Shown here piece after piece: positions 54,745 through 63,620 of a stretch of DNA of 64,000 nt (within the stretch, counting starts at the first letter, position 1; each line of letters begins with the position of its first letter). The notes below the pieces were generated by a model. It was not told where the DNA came from. It made no database searches and saw only the letters and a list, made by a program, of their open reading frames with translations. The stretch comes from CAYGLF01 sp964350945 (GTDB taxonomy: Bacteria; Chlamydiota; Chlamydiia; Chlamydiales; JAAZZY01). The position numbers and the translations under genes were made by a program. Location: NCBI GenBank assembly GCA_964350945.1, contig CAYGLF010000008.1, forward strand, positions 4,726 to 68,725, given 5' to 3'.

Positions 54745-56561
54745 TAGACCACCTCCAATTCAACAACCAGGTTTTCCATGATAAACTGCTTTCTCTGCGG
54801 AGTATTTTTTCCCATATAGAATTCTAAAGACGATTTGATTTCAGAATAGTTTGACACACTGACCGACAAAAGGCGCATTTTATCTCCGATAAACTGTTTA
54901 AATTCTTTGGGTGAAATTTCACCCAGCCCTTTAAATCGGGTGATCTCCACATTTTTAGAGGAAGCTTTTTTCAAAACCTCATCTTTTTCATCTTCACTAA
55001 AACAATAGTGTGTCTGATCCTTATGACGAACTTTAAAAAGAGGTGTCTCTAAAATGTAGAGGTGCCCATTTAAAACAAGACCTTCAAAATAAGTTAAAAA
55101 ATACGTGAGAATCAAGTTGCGAATATGCATCCCATCCACGTCGGCATCTGTTGCTAAAATAATTTTATTATAACGCAATCGCCCAAGATCTTCTTCTATA
55201 TCCAAGGCGTTCATCAAGTTAAACATCTCTTCATTTTTATAAAGCTGATCGCGCTTGAGGCCATGAACATTTAAAGGCTTGCCTCGCAATGAAAAAACCG
55301 CTTGCGTTAAGGGATCTCTAGAAGCGACAATCGATGCAGAAGCTGAATCTCCTTCTGTGAGGAAGATCATTGTCTGCATCCCCTTTTGGTTGATATCGGT
55401 AAAGTGATACTTGCAATCTCTAAGCTTCGGGATTTTAAAAGAAATTTTCTTTTGCCTTTCTTTAGCCTCTTTTTTTACTGAGGAGAGCTCCTTGCGCAGC
55501 TTTTCATTAAAGCTAATGCGTTCGATAATCTTATTCGCAGTCTCTTGGTTTTTATAAAGTAAATCAACCATAGCCTTTTTCACATCCTGAACAAGCTCTG
55601 ATCGTATTTCGGTATTGGCTAATTTATTTTTCGTCTGCGACTCAAAAATAGGCTCTGCGACTCGAACTAAAACCGCTGCTAAAATTCCATCTCTTAGATC
55701 TACCCCCTGAAAACTTCTTTTAGCATATTCATTCACACCTTTAAGCATCCCTTCTCTAAAGGCTGAGAGGTGTGTCCCACCATCTGAGGTATATTGCCCA
55801 TTGACAAAAGAAAAATAACTCTCTCCATAACTTTGTGTATGAAGTAGAGCAAACTCTAACATCTTTGAGCGGAAATGCAAGGGAGGATACAGCTGATCTT
55901 CTTGCACTTCATTGTTAAGCAGGTCCAGCAATCCATTTTCTGATTGAATCTTTTCGCCGTTGTAATCAATGAGAAGATTTTGGTTCAAATAGGCGTAATT
56001 CCACATCCTTTTAACAATAAATTCTTCTTCAAATTTATATTTTTTAAAAATTTCAGGATCTGGGATAAACTCGACAAATGTGCCGTCTTTCTCTTTTGTT
56101 TTACCGCTTTTTTTATTTTTTAGTTTTCCTTGAGAGAAGGTGGCTTCTAAAAATTCTTTTTCGCGAATGCTTCTCACTGTAAATTCCTGGGAAAGGGCAT
56201 TCACGGCTTTAGTCCCCACTCCATTTAGGCCTACTGAAAATTGGAATACATCGCTGTTGTATTTAGCACCTGTATTAATTTGGCTTACACAATCAATCAC
56301 TTTCCCTAAAGGGATGCCACGCCCATAATCGCGCACTGAAATTTTTTGAGTTTGAGGGTCTAACCTCACCTCAATTTGACTGCCATGCCCCATAATAAAT
56401 TCATCCACACAGTTGTCAACGACCTCTTTCATGAGGATGTAGATTCCGTCGTCTGTATGTGATCCATCTCCAAGTCGTCCTATGTACATTCCCGTTCGCA
56501 AACGGATGTGCGAGAGGGCGTCTAGGGTTTGAATAGTGGACTCATCGTATTTCTTTGCCAT
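54744..56561 (-). CDS. parE: Type II topoisomerase subunit B (GyrB_2/ParE)
   Basis: 605 residues. GHKL ATPase motifs: Glu46 and Asn50 in EVVDNCVDEF, DYGRGIP, and the lid VGLNGVGTKAVNAL. The transducer follows, then the TOPRIM domain with FLTEGDSA and DADVDGMHIRNL. It powers strand passage by the ParC subunit encoded one base downstream. Matches CT661 (gyrB_2). In C. trachomatis hemA comes next; here 6 kb of accessory genes intervene. Confidence 0.95.
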   Translation of the reverse strand: MAKKYDESTIQTLDALSHIRLRTGMYIGRLGDGSHTDDGIYILMKEVVDNCVDEFIMGHGSQIEVRLDPQTQKISVRDYGRGIPLGKVIDCVSQINTGAKYNSDVFQFSVGLNGVGTKAVNALSQEFTVRSIREKEFLEATFSQGKLKNKKSGKTKEKDGTFVEFIPDPEIFKKYKFEEEFIVKRMWNYAYLNQNLLIDYNGEKIQSENGLLDLLNNEVQEDQLYPPLHFRSKMLEFALLHTQSYGESYFSFVNGQYTSDGGTHLSAFREGMLKGVNEYAKRSFQGVDLRDGILAAVLVRVAEPIFESQTKNKLANTEIRSELVQDVKKAMVDLLYKNQETANKIIERISFNEKLRKELSSVKKEAKERQKKISFKIPKLRDCKYHFTDINQKGMQTMIFLTEGDSASASIVASRDPLTQAVFSLRGKPLNVHGLKRDQLYKNEEMFNLMNALDIEEDLGRLRYNKIILATDADVDGMHIRNLILTYFLTYFEGLVLNGHLYILETPLFKVRHKDQTHYCFSEDEKDEVLKKASSKNVEITRFKGLGEISPKEFKQFIGDKMRLLSVSVSNYSEIKSSLEFYMGKNTPQRKQFIMENLVVELEVV

Positions 56562-56631
56562 AAAAAAAGTATCTGTTTCAAAAAAACTATATTCTGTTTA
56601 CAAAAGGTGTTTTCATTAAAGGGAACACAAA

Positions 56632-57639
56632 GTGATTGATTATACTCAGTTTTTCTCAAATAAAACAATCCTCATTACAGGCGGAACGGGTAGTTTTGGG
56701 CAAGCTTTTATTAAAAAAATCTTACAGGTCTCCCAGCCAAAAAAGCTGATTGTTTTTAGCAGGGACGAATGGAAGCAAAGTCAAATGCAAGAAAATGACC
56801 CTGTTTTTCAAAATTCCTGCCTTCGTTTTTTTCTAGGAGACATCCGAGATAAAGAGCGGCTACATCTCGCTCTTCGAGACGTCGATTTTTTAATCCATGC
56901 TGCAGCTCTTAAACAGGTGCCTGCTGCCGAATATAACCCTTCGGAATTTATTAAGACCAATATCTTAGGAACTATGAATGTGATGGATGCTGCAATAGCA
57001 TGCGGGGTTAAGAAAGTAATTTCTCTCTCAACAGATAAAGCAGCAGCTCCAATAAACTTATATGGTGCCACCAAGCTTTGTGCTGATAAGCTGATTTTAT
57101 CTGCAAAAGCATATGTGGGAGACCGCAACTTCCCCCATTTTTCTGTCGTTCGATATGGTAATGTTTTGGGATCCAAGGGAAGTTTGATCCCAAAATGGCA
57201 AAAGTTGATTGATGAAAATGCCTCAGAACTACCTATTACCGATGAGCGTATGACCCGTTTTTGGATCACATTAAATCAATCTGCTGAGTTTGTCATGAAA
57301 TGCTTAATGACCATGCAAGGGAGCGAAATTTTTGTCCCTAAAATTCCCAGTATGAAAATCACTGATTTAGCCCGTGCAATGGCCCCCTATATTCCGCTTA
57401 AAAAATGTGGCATACGCCCAGGAGAAAAACTTCATGAGCACTTAATTACCCTCTCTGAGGCAGCTTGTACCACAGAACATGCAAGTTACTATGTCATCCA
57501 CCCACACAAAGAGGCGCTCTCTCTAAACAAAAAAGTATCTTCGAAGTTTGAGTATACGTCTAATAATAATACCCATTGGCTCTCTCAAGAAGAGATTAAG
57601 CAAATGCTCTACCCTGCCAGGAAATGCATAGATAACTAG
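56632..57639 (+). CDS. pseB: UDP-GlcNAc 4,6-dehydratase (inverting), PseB/FlaA1-like
   Basis: 335 residues of the extended SDR family. NAD-binding GGTGSFG at 17-23, FSRDEWKQSQM (the PseB-type substrate loop) and the catalytic Asp135, Lys136 and Tyr144 (STDKA and YGATKL), with the same spacing as the D-K-Y triad I recall from H. pylori FlaA1. It converts UDP-GlcNAc to a 4-keto-6-deoxy sugar, the first step toward pseudaminic acid and related sugars. No pseC, pseF, pseG, pseH or pseI is present in the window. GTG start, divergent from parE by 70 bases; the 3' end faces dabA 32 bases away. Confidence 0.87.
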   Translation: MIDYTQFFSNKTILITGGTGSFGQAFIKKILQVSQPKKLIVFSRDEWKQSQMQENDPVFQNSCLRFFLGDIRDKERLHLALRDVDFLIHAAALKQVPAAEYNPSEFIKTNILGTMNVMDAAIACGVKKVISLSTDKAAAPINLYGATKLCADKLILSAKAYVGDRNFPHFSVVRYGNVLGSKGSLIPKWQKLIDENASELPITDERMTRFWITLNQSAEFVMKCLMTMQGSEIFVPKIPSMKITDLARAMAPYIPLKKCGIRPGEKLHEHLITLSEAACTTEHASYYVIHPHKEALSLNKKVSSKFEYTSNNNTHWLSQEEIKQMLYPARKCIDN

Positions 57640-57671
57640 TGAAAAATTGCATTCTCTACCATTTATAGGCT

Positions 57672-59900
57672 CTAATTCATCTCTTTCCAGATGAAATCCC
57701 TCTGCAAGAAATAGATTTCTTGGCTTTCTGGTTCAATACATACAAGCTGTACCCAGCCATTACCAAATAGTTTTTGAAGCACGGGTTGAGTTTGAATAAT
57801 TGGATCAATTCTACTACGTGGAGCATAGACTACAGTCATTAACCTTTGTGATTCATGATAAGGAGTTGTATCCTTTGAATAAACAGATTGGAGAGGGAGT
57901 CCTGTCATTAAATCGCTTGCATTTCCCTGCATAATTCCAAGCTTTCCTGTGATATTGCAGGTTACCTTACTACCGCCTCCATAGGCGACGTTATCAAGAG
58001 TTGAAAACAAGTATTGTGTATTGATCCATTGAGCGACTACCATGGGAGCCGTTAGTATTGATTCAAGCAATACTCCGTCAATGTCTTGCGCGTGATCATA
58101 TGAATGTAAAAAACATCTTCCATCCAGGATGATTGATTGAGTTAGTGTGCGAGGAGCAATAATAAGTGATGTATTACGAGCCAGCCCCCATTCTGGGCGT
58201 ACTTGAGCCCAGTCTTGTGAACGTCGTAGAACATGCTGATGAGATGAGAGGGACTTTAGAGAGGGGTTCATCTTCTTGACCCTCGCTGCAGCGTTTGTAT
58301 GTTGAGCTTTTTCTAAATCATGTTTTAGTTTTTCTGTGACATCGGAAGCTTCAGTGCTATACAAAGTTACTTCATCGGTTGTGGTGTTATGCTCTGCCCC
58401 TATAAATCGAGTAGATTTTGGGATATCAATCTCCAATTTAGCAAGGTGATTTCTTACGTGGCTACAGTTAAGAATTGCTGCTAAAATTCGAGCGTTGCTT
58501 GCGCCGTGCCGTCCTCCACATGCGCCACAATCCAGAGACGTCGCATAAGCATTGTTTTGAGTAGAACTGCCATGGCCACAGAAAACCACTAGAGGTGCAA
58601 AGTGGTTAGTAAGGCCTATCATCCTCAATGCATTTTCTGCATAAACACACTGATCCTTAAAGGAAATGTTCTTCAGGGAGGGCACCACATCAGTGCGTTT
58701 TTGGATCCATTGTTTCGCAACTGTTTTGAGCTTGAGGGCAAGACTAGGAGTCAAGGTCCGCAATCCGATCCATGCTCCGCAGGCAATTCCAAGTCCCTCA
58801 ACGAGTGCAAATGGAGTGCTGAAATTATATTTTATTGACTGATAAAGTTTTTGGATTGCGGTTAAACGCTCATAACGTTTGATCTCTTTGTGGTGTGGTG
58901 GATTTGAACAATGTGGAGATTCCTCAATCTCATGTTTGGGAGACAGTAAAACAGGGCAAGAAGAATAGGATTCTTTTGTAATTACGTCGGTGATTTGGGC
59001 AGGGATACCAAAAAAACCAGCAAATCCAAAAGTATCATAGTTACCTGTAGATTCAAGGGCTCTACGGAAGTATTCTGAGCGCACATCGATGCAAAATACC
59101 AATTGGGCAGATGGAGGTGACTTTAGCTCAAATTTCTGTGATGTGAGCTGCTTTAAAAGAGGAAGGCGATATTTGTTTTCATTTTCTTCAATTTCTTTAA
59201 GCGGGCTCTTTTTTTGTGCAGCTTCCTTCAACTGCAGCTGGTGCCATAAAAGCAATTCTTTTGCTTTTGGCCATAGGAGGTAGATCGTAACAACTCGTAG
59301 GGCAAGATATTCAGTTTTTGTGAATAAATTTTGTTCCTTAACTTTACTTTCAGACCATTCGGCAAGGTACTTGATATAACTTGGCCAACCAGGCATCGTA
59401 GTTAGAGCAAGTTTGAGGAACTGCAAAATATCTTTTTGTGCTGTAATTTTTAGTAGTCTAAGACATTTAATGATAGCTTCTTTAGGAGAATTAGATAATG
59501 ATTTTAGGTAGCTTACTTTTTCTTCTCTGTTTTGGTGTAATTGCTTATCATAAACCGCAAGCGCTCTCCATGCTGCAAACAAACCTTTGTCTTTTAGAGG
59601 CATCGGAATTGTAGCCTGACCCTCATCAAAATACGGCTGCAACCATTTAATCGTTTCACGATTAATTGACTCCATCGGTTTAGGTAGAGCCTTGAACTGG
59701 AAATAGGCAGTGCTTTCTTTAATCGCATCTTCAATCGCAAGGTCCTCAAATCCCTGTAAGGGATTAACTGCATTTAGGTTTTTTAACGGCCAAGCCGGGG
59801 CAATGAGCTTCCAGCTTTTTTCTATTAGTTCTTCAAAGGACTCCTCGTTTACATTTTCAGAGCTTCTTATGATTTCTTTTTTTAAAATTGCTGTTGTCAT
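57672..59900 (-). CDS. dabA: DabA-type inorganic carbon uptake protein (DUF2309/UPF0753)
   Basis: 742 residues from ATG 59900; an upstream in-frame start at 59969 lies inside dabB. The zinc site of DabA is complete: Cys270 and Asp272 in VFCIDVRSE, His443 in FCGHGSST and Cys458 in LDCGACGG. Their spacing (173 residues from Cys to His, then 15 to Cys) equals that of the C351/D353/H524/C539 set I recall from Halothiobacillus DabA. With DabB it is thought to hydrate CO2 to bicarbonate on the cytoplasmic side, driven by ion flow. It starts 7 bases after the dabB stop. It is unusual in an obligate intracellular bacterium. Confidence 0.92.
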   Translation of the reverse strand: MTTAILKKEIIRSSENVNEESFEELIEKSWKLIAPAWPLKNLNAVNPLQGFEDLAIEDAIKESTAYFQFKALPKPMESINRETIKWLQPYFDEGQATIPMPLKDKGLFAAWRALAVYDKQLHQNREEKVSYLKSLSNSPKEAIIKCLRLLKITAQKDILQFLKLALTTMPGWPSYIKYLAEWSESKVKEQNLFTKTEYLALRVVTIYLLWPKAKELLLWHQLQLKEAAQKKSPLKEIEENENKYRLPLLKQLTSQKFELKSPPSAQLVFCIDVRSEYFRRALESTGNYDTFGFAGFFGIPAQITDVITKESYSSCPVLLSPKHEIEESPHCSNPPHHKEIKRYERLTAIQKLYQSIKYNFSTPFALVEGLGIACGAWIGLRTLTPSLALKLKTVAKQWIQKRTDVVPSLKNISFKDQCVYAENALRMIGLTNHFAPLVVFCGHGSSTQNNAYATSLDCGACGGRHGASNARILAAILNCSHVRNHLAKLEIDIPKSTRFIGAEHNTTTDEVTLYSTEASDVTEKLKHDLEKAQHTNAAARVKKMNPSLKSLSSHQHVLRRSQDWAQVRPEWGLARNTSLIIAPRTLTQSIILDGRCFLHSYDHAQDIDGVLLESILTAPMVVAQWINTQYLFSTLDNVAYGGGSKVTCNITGKLGIMQGNASDLMTGLPLQSVYSKDTTPYHESQRLMTVVYAPRSRIDPIIQTQPVLQKLFGNGWVQLVCIEPESQEIYFLQRDFIWKEMN

Positions 59901-59907
59901 GAATGCC

Positions 59908-61248
59908 CTATAAATATTTGTAATAGTTGCGATGTGTAGTGACTGTACTTGGGGAAGGCTGGCTTGCATTTAGAGTAGCCACATAAGTTTTTAAAAACCA
60001 TGGGTTGGACGAGGTTTTCAGTTCCGTTTTTTTGAAGAAAAGTATCGACAGCCATCCAAGTACTAAAAGAGTGATCCCGCCAACATGAAAAATATTTAAA
60101 GGCTGGGGCTTCATTAACTCCATGGGTTCCATAATAGTTGATATGAGATATACGCTTGTGCCATAGATGAAGCCTACAGCGCTTGCTAAAATGAGTGATA
60201 GTGGAACTCTATATGGTGTTCTAAGGTTTAAGATCGAAAGAGCTGATTGGCTAGTAGTCAGGAATGCAATCACAAGAAGGACCAATGTCGCATCTTCAGC
60301 GGGCCATGGCTTACCACTTGCTAATGCAAAGCAGTAACTCCCTATTAAACCACAAATCAAAGCATAACTGAAAATCAAGGTTTTAGGAGGGTATCTCAGA
60401 TCGTACTTTTTACCTTTTGCAGCATCACCACTAGCAAGAAACAGAAATGCCTTAAACATTCCGTGTGTGACAAGGTGTGCTATTGCGGCCGGGAACAGGC
60501 CTAAGCCACACTGCACCAGCATGAAACCCATTTGCCCCATTGTAGAGCATGCTAGCATACGCTTTACATCGTGTTGCATTAACTTCCATAAAGTACCTAT
60601 GAGCGCAGTAGTGATACCAACTACGAAAATGGTTGTTAGCAAATAAGGGTTGTTTAAATAAAGTCGTGCAAAGCGAGCGAGTAAGAAACCGCCACCATTA
60701 ATAAGCCCAGCATGCATGATTGCTGAAACAGGAGTTGGGGAATTAAGCGAGCTAATGAGCCAACGATGAAATGGCCAAATTGCTGATTGTGTCATCGCTC
60801 CGATTAATAAAAAAAACAAAGCAGACACCATCCATGGACTTTTAAGATGGCTAGAGACTAACGCTTTGATTGAAGTTTGGCCTGTAGAGAAATACAATAG
60901 TAGAAAAGCAACGGCGACACAAGCGGCTCCAAAAAGATAGTTTTTAGCTGCCAATATACCAGAGTTTTTGGCGGCCCTCCATTTATGCTTATGGATCATG
61001 AGTCTAACCAATAGCAAATTACTGATGCACCATCCAGCAAAGAGTACTAACATATGGTCTGCACTTACCACAATCCCAATTGATACGATTAAAAAGGTCA
61101 GATAAAAGAAAAATGAAGAATATCGATGATCCCCTTTCATGTAGCGAAAGGCAAAGCTTCCTATACATATTCCAATGAAGAGAATGAGTCCAATCATAAT
61201 TACTGCAATTGGATCAAAGTAAAAAAAACTTCTAACATATTGATTCAT
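59908..61248 (-). CDS. dabB: DabB-type proton/cation-conducting membrane subunit (NuoL/MrpA family)
   Basis: 446 residues with about 12-13 membrane segments. The family core of proton-translocating Complex I-like subunits is present: TQSAIWPFHRWLISSLNSPTPVSAIMHAGLINGGGFLLARF and MQHDVKRMLACSTMGQMGFM. No other nuo or mrp gene is nearby, and the partner is dabA, so a DabB energy-coupling subunit is the best reading. First gene of the dabB-dabA operon, divergent from the LysR gene 100 bases away. Confidence 0.92.
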   Translation of the reverse strand: MNQYVRSFFYFDPIAVIMIGLILFIGICIGSFAFRYMKGDHRYSSFFFYLTFLIVSIGIVVSADHMLVLFAGWCISNLLLVRLMIHKHKWRAAKNSGILAAKNYLFGAACVAVAFLLLYFSTGQTSIKALVSSHLKSPWMVSALFFLLIGAMTQSAIWPFHRWLISSLNSPTPVSAIMHAGLINGGGFLLARFARLYLNNPYLLTTIFVVGITTALIGTLWKLMQHDVKRMLACSTMGQMGFMLVQCGLGLFPAAIAHLVTHGMFKAFLFLASGDAAKGKKYDLRYPPKTLIFSYALICGLIGSYCFALASGKPWPAEDATLVLLVIAFLTTSQSALSILNLRTPYRVPLSLILASAVGFIYGTSVYLISTIMEPMELMKPQPLNIFHVGGITLLVLGWLSILFFKKTELKTSSNPWFLKTYVATLNASQPSPSTVTTHRNYYKYL

Positions 61249-61276
61249 AGTACTGTAAACCAGGTTATTCTTTTTC

Positions 61277-61306
61277 TTGACTACATGATATTCAGGGTAG
61301 TATTAT
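61277..61306 (+). promoter_or_regulatory. Putative promoter for the LysR gene in the dab divergent region
   Basis: TTGACT and TATTAT with an 18-base spacer, 43 bases before the LysR start codon. The 100-base divergent region probably also holds the dabBA promoter and the LysR operator, but no convincing T-N11-A box stood out. Confidence 0.5.
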
Positions 61307-61348
61307 AAGTAAAAATAGATATTTTTATAGATTGGATTAGAAATCCTT

Positions 61349-62191
61349 ATGGCACTAGACACTTCTTTACTGCAAACATTCATCGTTGTTGCCGAAACTG
61401 GAAGTTTTACCGAAGCCGCAAAACATGTTCACAGAACTCAATCAGCTATTAGTCAACAGATTGCGAAAATTGAAAAGACTCTGGAACAGCAGTTATTTGT
61501 CCGTTGTAAAAAACTTTCTTTAACACCGGCAGGCGAGGTGTTTCTTGGGTATGCAAGAAAAATTTTTGCCCTACATCGTGAAGTACTGGATCGGTTTAAA
61601 GAACCTGAGCTTGAAGGCGAACTGCGATTTGGTTTACCAGAAGACTTTGCCAGCCTATTTTTATCCGAAGTTCTCGCTAACTTTTCGCGAATTCATCCGC
61701 GGATTTTACTCAATGTTGAATGTGATCTGACACTTAATTTATTTGAGAGATTCAAAAAAAATGAGTTTGACCTTGTTTTGGTGAAAATGAATCGACCAGA
61801 AGACTTCCCTAATGGCCTTGATGTTTGGTCTGAACCACTTAGGTGGGTGGGTGACCCCAGTTTATTAGATTCTAGCAAGCCGGTGCCACTAGTACTTTCA
61901 CCGCTACCCTGTGTTTACCGTTCGGCTGCTATTAAAGCTCTTGAAGAGGCTAATAGGTCGTGGCGTCTTGTTTTTATCAGCCCTAGCTACGCGGGCACTG
62001 TAGCTGCAGTTAAGGCAGGAATGGGAATCACCATTATGCCTCATATTATGATCCCAGAGGGTCTTCAATCAATTGACTCCAAACTCCTTCCTCAGCTTGA
62101 CGATGCTCACGCCTCCCTACTTAAATATCAAACAAATAAACCTGCAGTTAACACACTAGAGAGCTTCATTATAAGAAAGCTTGACCTGTAA
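61349..62191 (+). CDS. LysR-family transcriptional regulator of the dab locus
   Basis: 280 residues. N-terminal winged HTH (about 5-63; LLQTFIVVAETGSFTEAAKHVHRTQSAISQQIAKIEKTL) and a two-lobed effector-binding domain (about 90-280). LysR genes commonly regulate the divergent neighbour, and regulators of this family accompany carbon-concentrating loci in autotrophs, so control of dabBA is likely. The effector is unknown. Confidence 0.9.
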   Translation: MALDTSLLQTFIVVAETGSFTEAAKHVHRTQSAISQQIAKIEKTLEQQLFVRCKKLSLTPAGEVFLGYARKIFALHREVLDRFKEPELEGELRFGLPEDFASLFLSEVLANFSRIHPRILLNVECDLTLNLFERFKKNEFDLVLVKMNRPEDFPNGLDVWSEPLRWVGDPSLLDSSKPVPLVLSPLPCVYRSAAIKALEEANRSWRLVFISPSYAGTVAAVKAGMGITIMPHIMIPEGLQSIDSKLLPQLDDAHASLLKYQTNKPAVNTLESFIIRKLDL

Positions 62192-62537
62192 AAGATTTCA
62201 ATTTTTTTTTTGAGCTTGTTTAATTTATCTTGGATTCAATCGTTGAATTAAGCCCTAATTTACAAAAATCTTATAAATTGCGCTTTATAATAAAAGGTAG
62301 TTTGTAATTTTTTTATAAAGAATTACATAGACTAGAACGCCCATAAATTCTCCTCTAAAAATGCCATAATTAAAGGATAATTCGCATTCACTCGCTCAAT
62401 TTATTTTTTAAACTAAAAAAGTTTTACTACTTACATGTACAGGGCAGAAGAATCTGGTTAATCAATATTTCAATTATTGATTTCCAAAAATTAAATAACT
62501 CCGTATAAAAAATTTTTTGATTTAATTTTCTCGATTC
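62192..62537. other. Intergenic region, 346 bases
   Basis: Very AT-rich stretch between the LysR gene and hemA. I see no open frame with a coding look, no tRNA, no clear hairpin with T run. A T10 run lies at about 62203 shortly after the LysR stop. It presumably carries the hemA promoter. Confidence 0.5.
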
Positions 62538-63539
62538 ATGGATATTGGTGTTATTGGCGTAAATTATAAAAGTGCAGACTTAAACTTTAGGGAGCTGCTT
62601 GCAAAAAATTTGCAAAAAAGCGAGTTTTTAAACTTCGCACAACCCTTTTCAAGGGTAGTGCTCTCAACGTGTAACCGCTTTGAAATTTACTTTCACTCAC
62701 CCAGCCTCACTCAAACTCACAGCCACCTTCTCCATGAATTTACAGACGAATTTAACCAAAGCTCGAACTACAAACTCTACTCATATTTTGGACAAGACTG
62801 CTTTACCCATCTTTCTAAAGTAACTGTGGGGCTAGATAGTGCTATTTTGACTGAAACAGAAATCCAGGGACAGGTTAAGAAAGCTTATCTACAAGCTCAC
62901 CTACAAGGCACCTGTAGTAAAGAGTTGCATTTTCTTTTCCAAAAAAGTTTAAAGATCGGTAAAGAAATGCGTTCAGAACCCACTTTTAACTCAAAATCTC
63001 CTTCGCTCACCCCCACTATTATCAACCTACTCAAAAGCTTAAAACAAAATACACCGCTTCCAAAACTCTTATTTGTAGGCACCTCATCAATCAATAGTCA
63101 AATTATTCATTCGTTGAACCTCAATGAGTTTGAAATCTCTTTGGCCAGCCAATCTCCCTCAAGAGGCAAACTTAAATCCCAAGAGCTTAAAGTTCATTTA
63201 TTTGACTGGAAAAACCTTCATCAATGGAACCATTTTGATGGAGTGGTTCTCGCAACCCACTATTTAGAACATCTTATCAAAGAGCCCTCATCCCCTTGCT
63301 TGAACCCCAAATTGATTTTAGACCTAAGTGTACCCAGAAATGCCGACCCCTCGATCCAGTCAGATCCAAATGTAAAGCTTTTTAATATTGATCAGCTGAA
63401 CAAAATGGTACGTAAATACCGATCTTTAAGCCATCCTCACTTAAACAACTTCGAGCAACGGGTATCTCAAGCAAGCTTAAGACAGTATCACATTTACGAA
63501 TCAAAAAACACATCTAGCCACTCATACTCTGCACTTTAA
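62538..63539 (+). CDS. hemA: Glutamyl-tRNA reductase
   Basis: 333 residues. The nucleophilic Cys45 is in VLSTCNRFEIYF; SAILTETEIQGQVKKAY (compare GEtQILGQVK) and KIGKEMRSE follow. It reduces Glu-tRNA to glutamate-1-semialdehyde, the first step of tetrapyrrole synthesis. The protein is some 80 residues shorter than E. coli HemA and the usual GG/NADPH loop is diverged (LLFVGTSSIN); a short HemA is also typical of Chlamydiaceae (CT662). The C-terminal dimerisation domain is reduced. Confidence 0.93.
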   Translation: MDIGVIGVNYKSADLNFRELLAKNLQKSEFLNFAQPFSRVVLSTCNRFEIYFHSPSLTQTHSHLLHEFTDEFNQSSNYKLYSYFGQDCFTHLSKVTVGLDSAILTETEIQGQVKKAYLQAHLQGTCSKELHFLFQKSLKIGKEMRSEPTFNSKSPSLTPTIINLLKSLKQNTPLPKLLFVGTSSINSQIIHSLNLNEFEISLASQSPSRGKLKSQELKVHLFDWKNLHQWNHFDGVVLATHYLEHLIKEPSSPCLNPKLILDLSVPRNADPSIQSDPNVKLFNIDQLNKMVRKYRSLSHPHLNNFEQRVSQASLRQYHIYESKNTSSHSYSAL

Positions 63540-63620
63540 AAAATAAAGGCTGTTTTTGGATTGAATAATTTAGCCTCTATTGGTTATGAAAAAATTATAG
63601 CTAGTAAAGAGGGATTTAAA

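Noticed and set aside
56808..57269. Open frame of 153 codons on the minus strand within pseB
   Set aside because: It lies wholly opposite a gene with complete SDR motifs; no signal of its own.
59908..61248. NADH dehydrogenase or Mrp antiporter subunit
   Set aside because: No other nuo or mrp genes are adjacent, and the partner is dabA with full zinc ligands, so DabB is the better reading.
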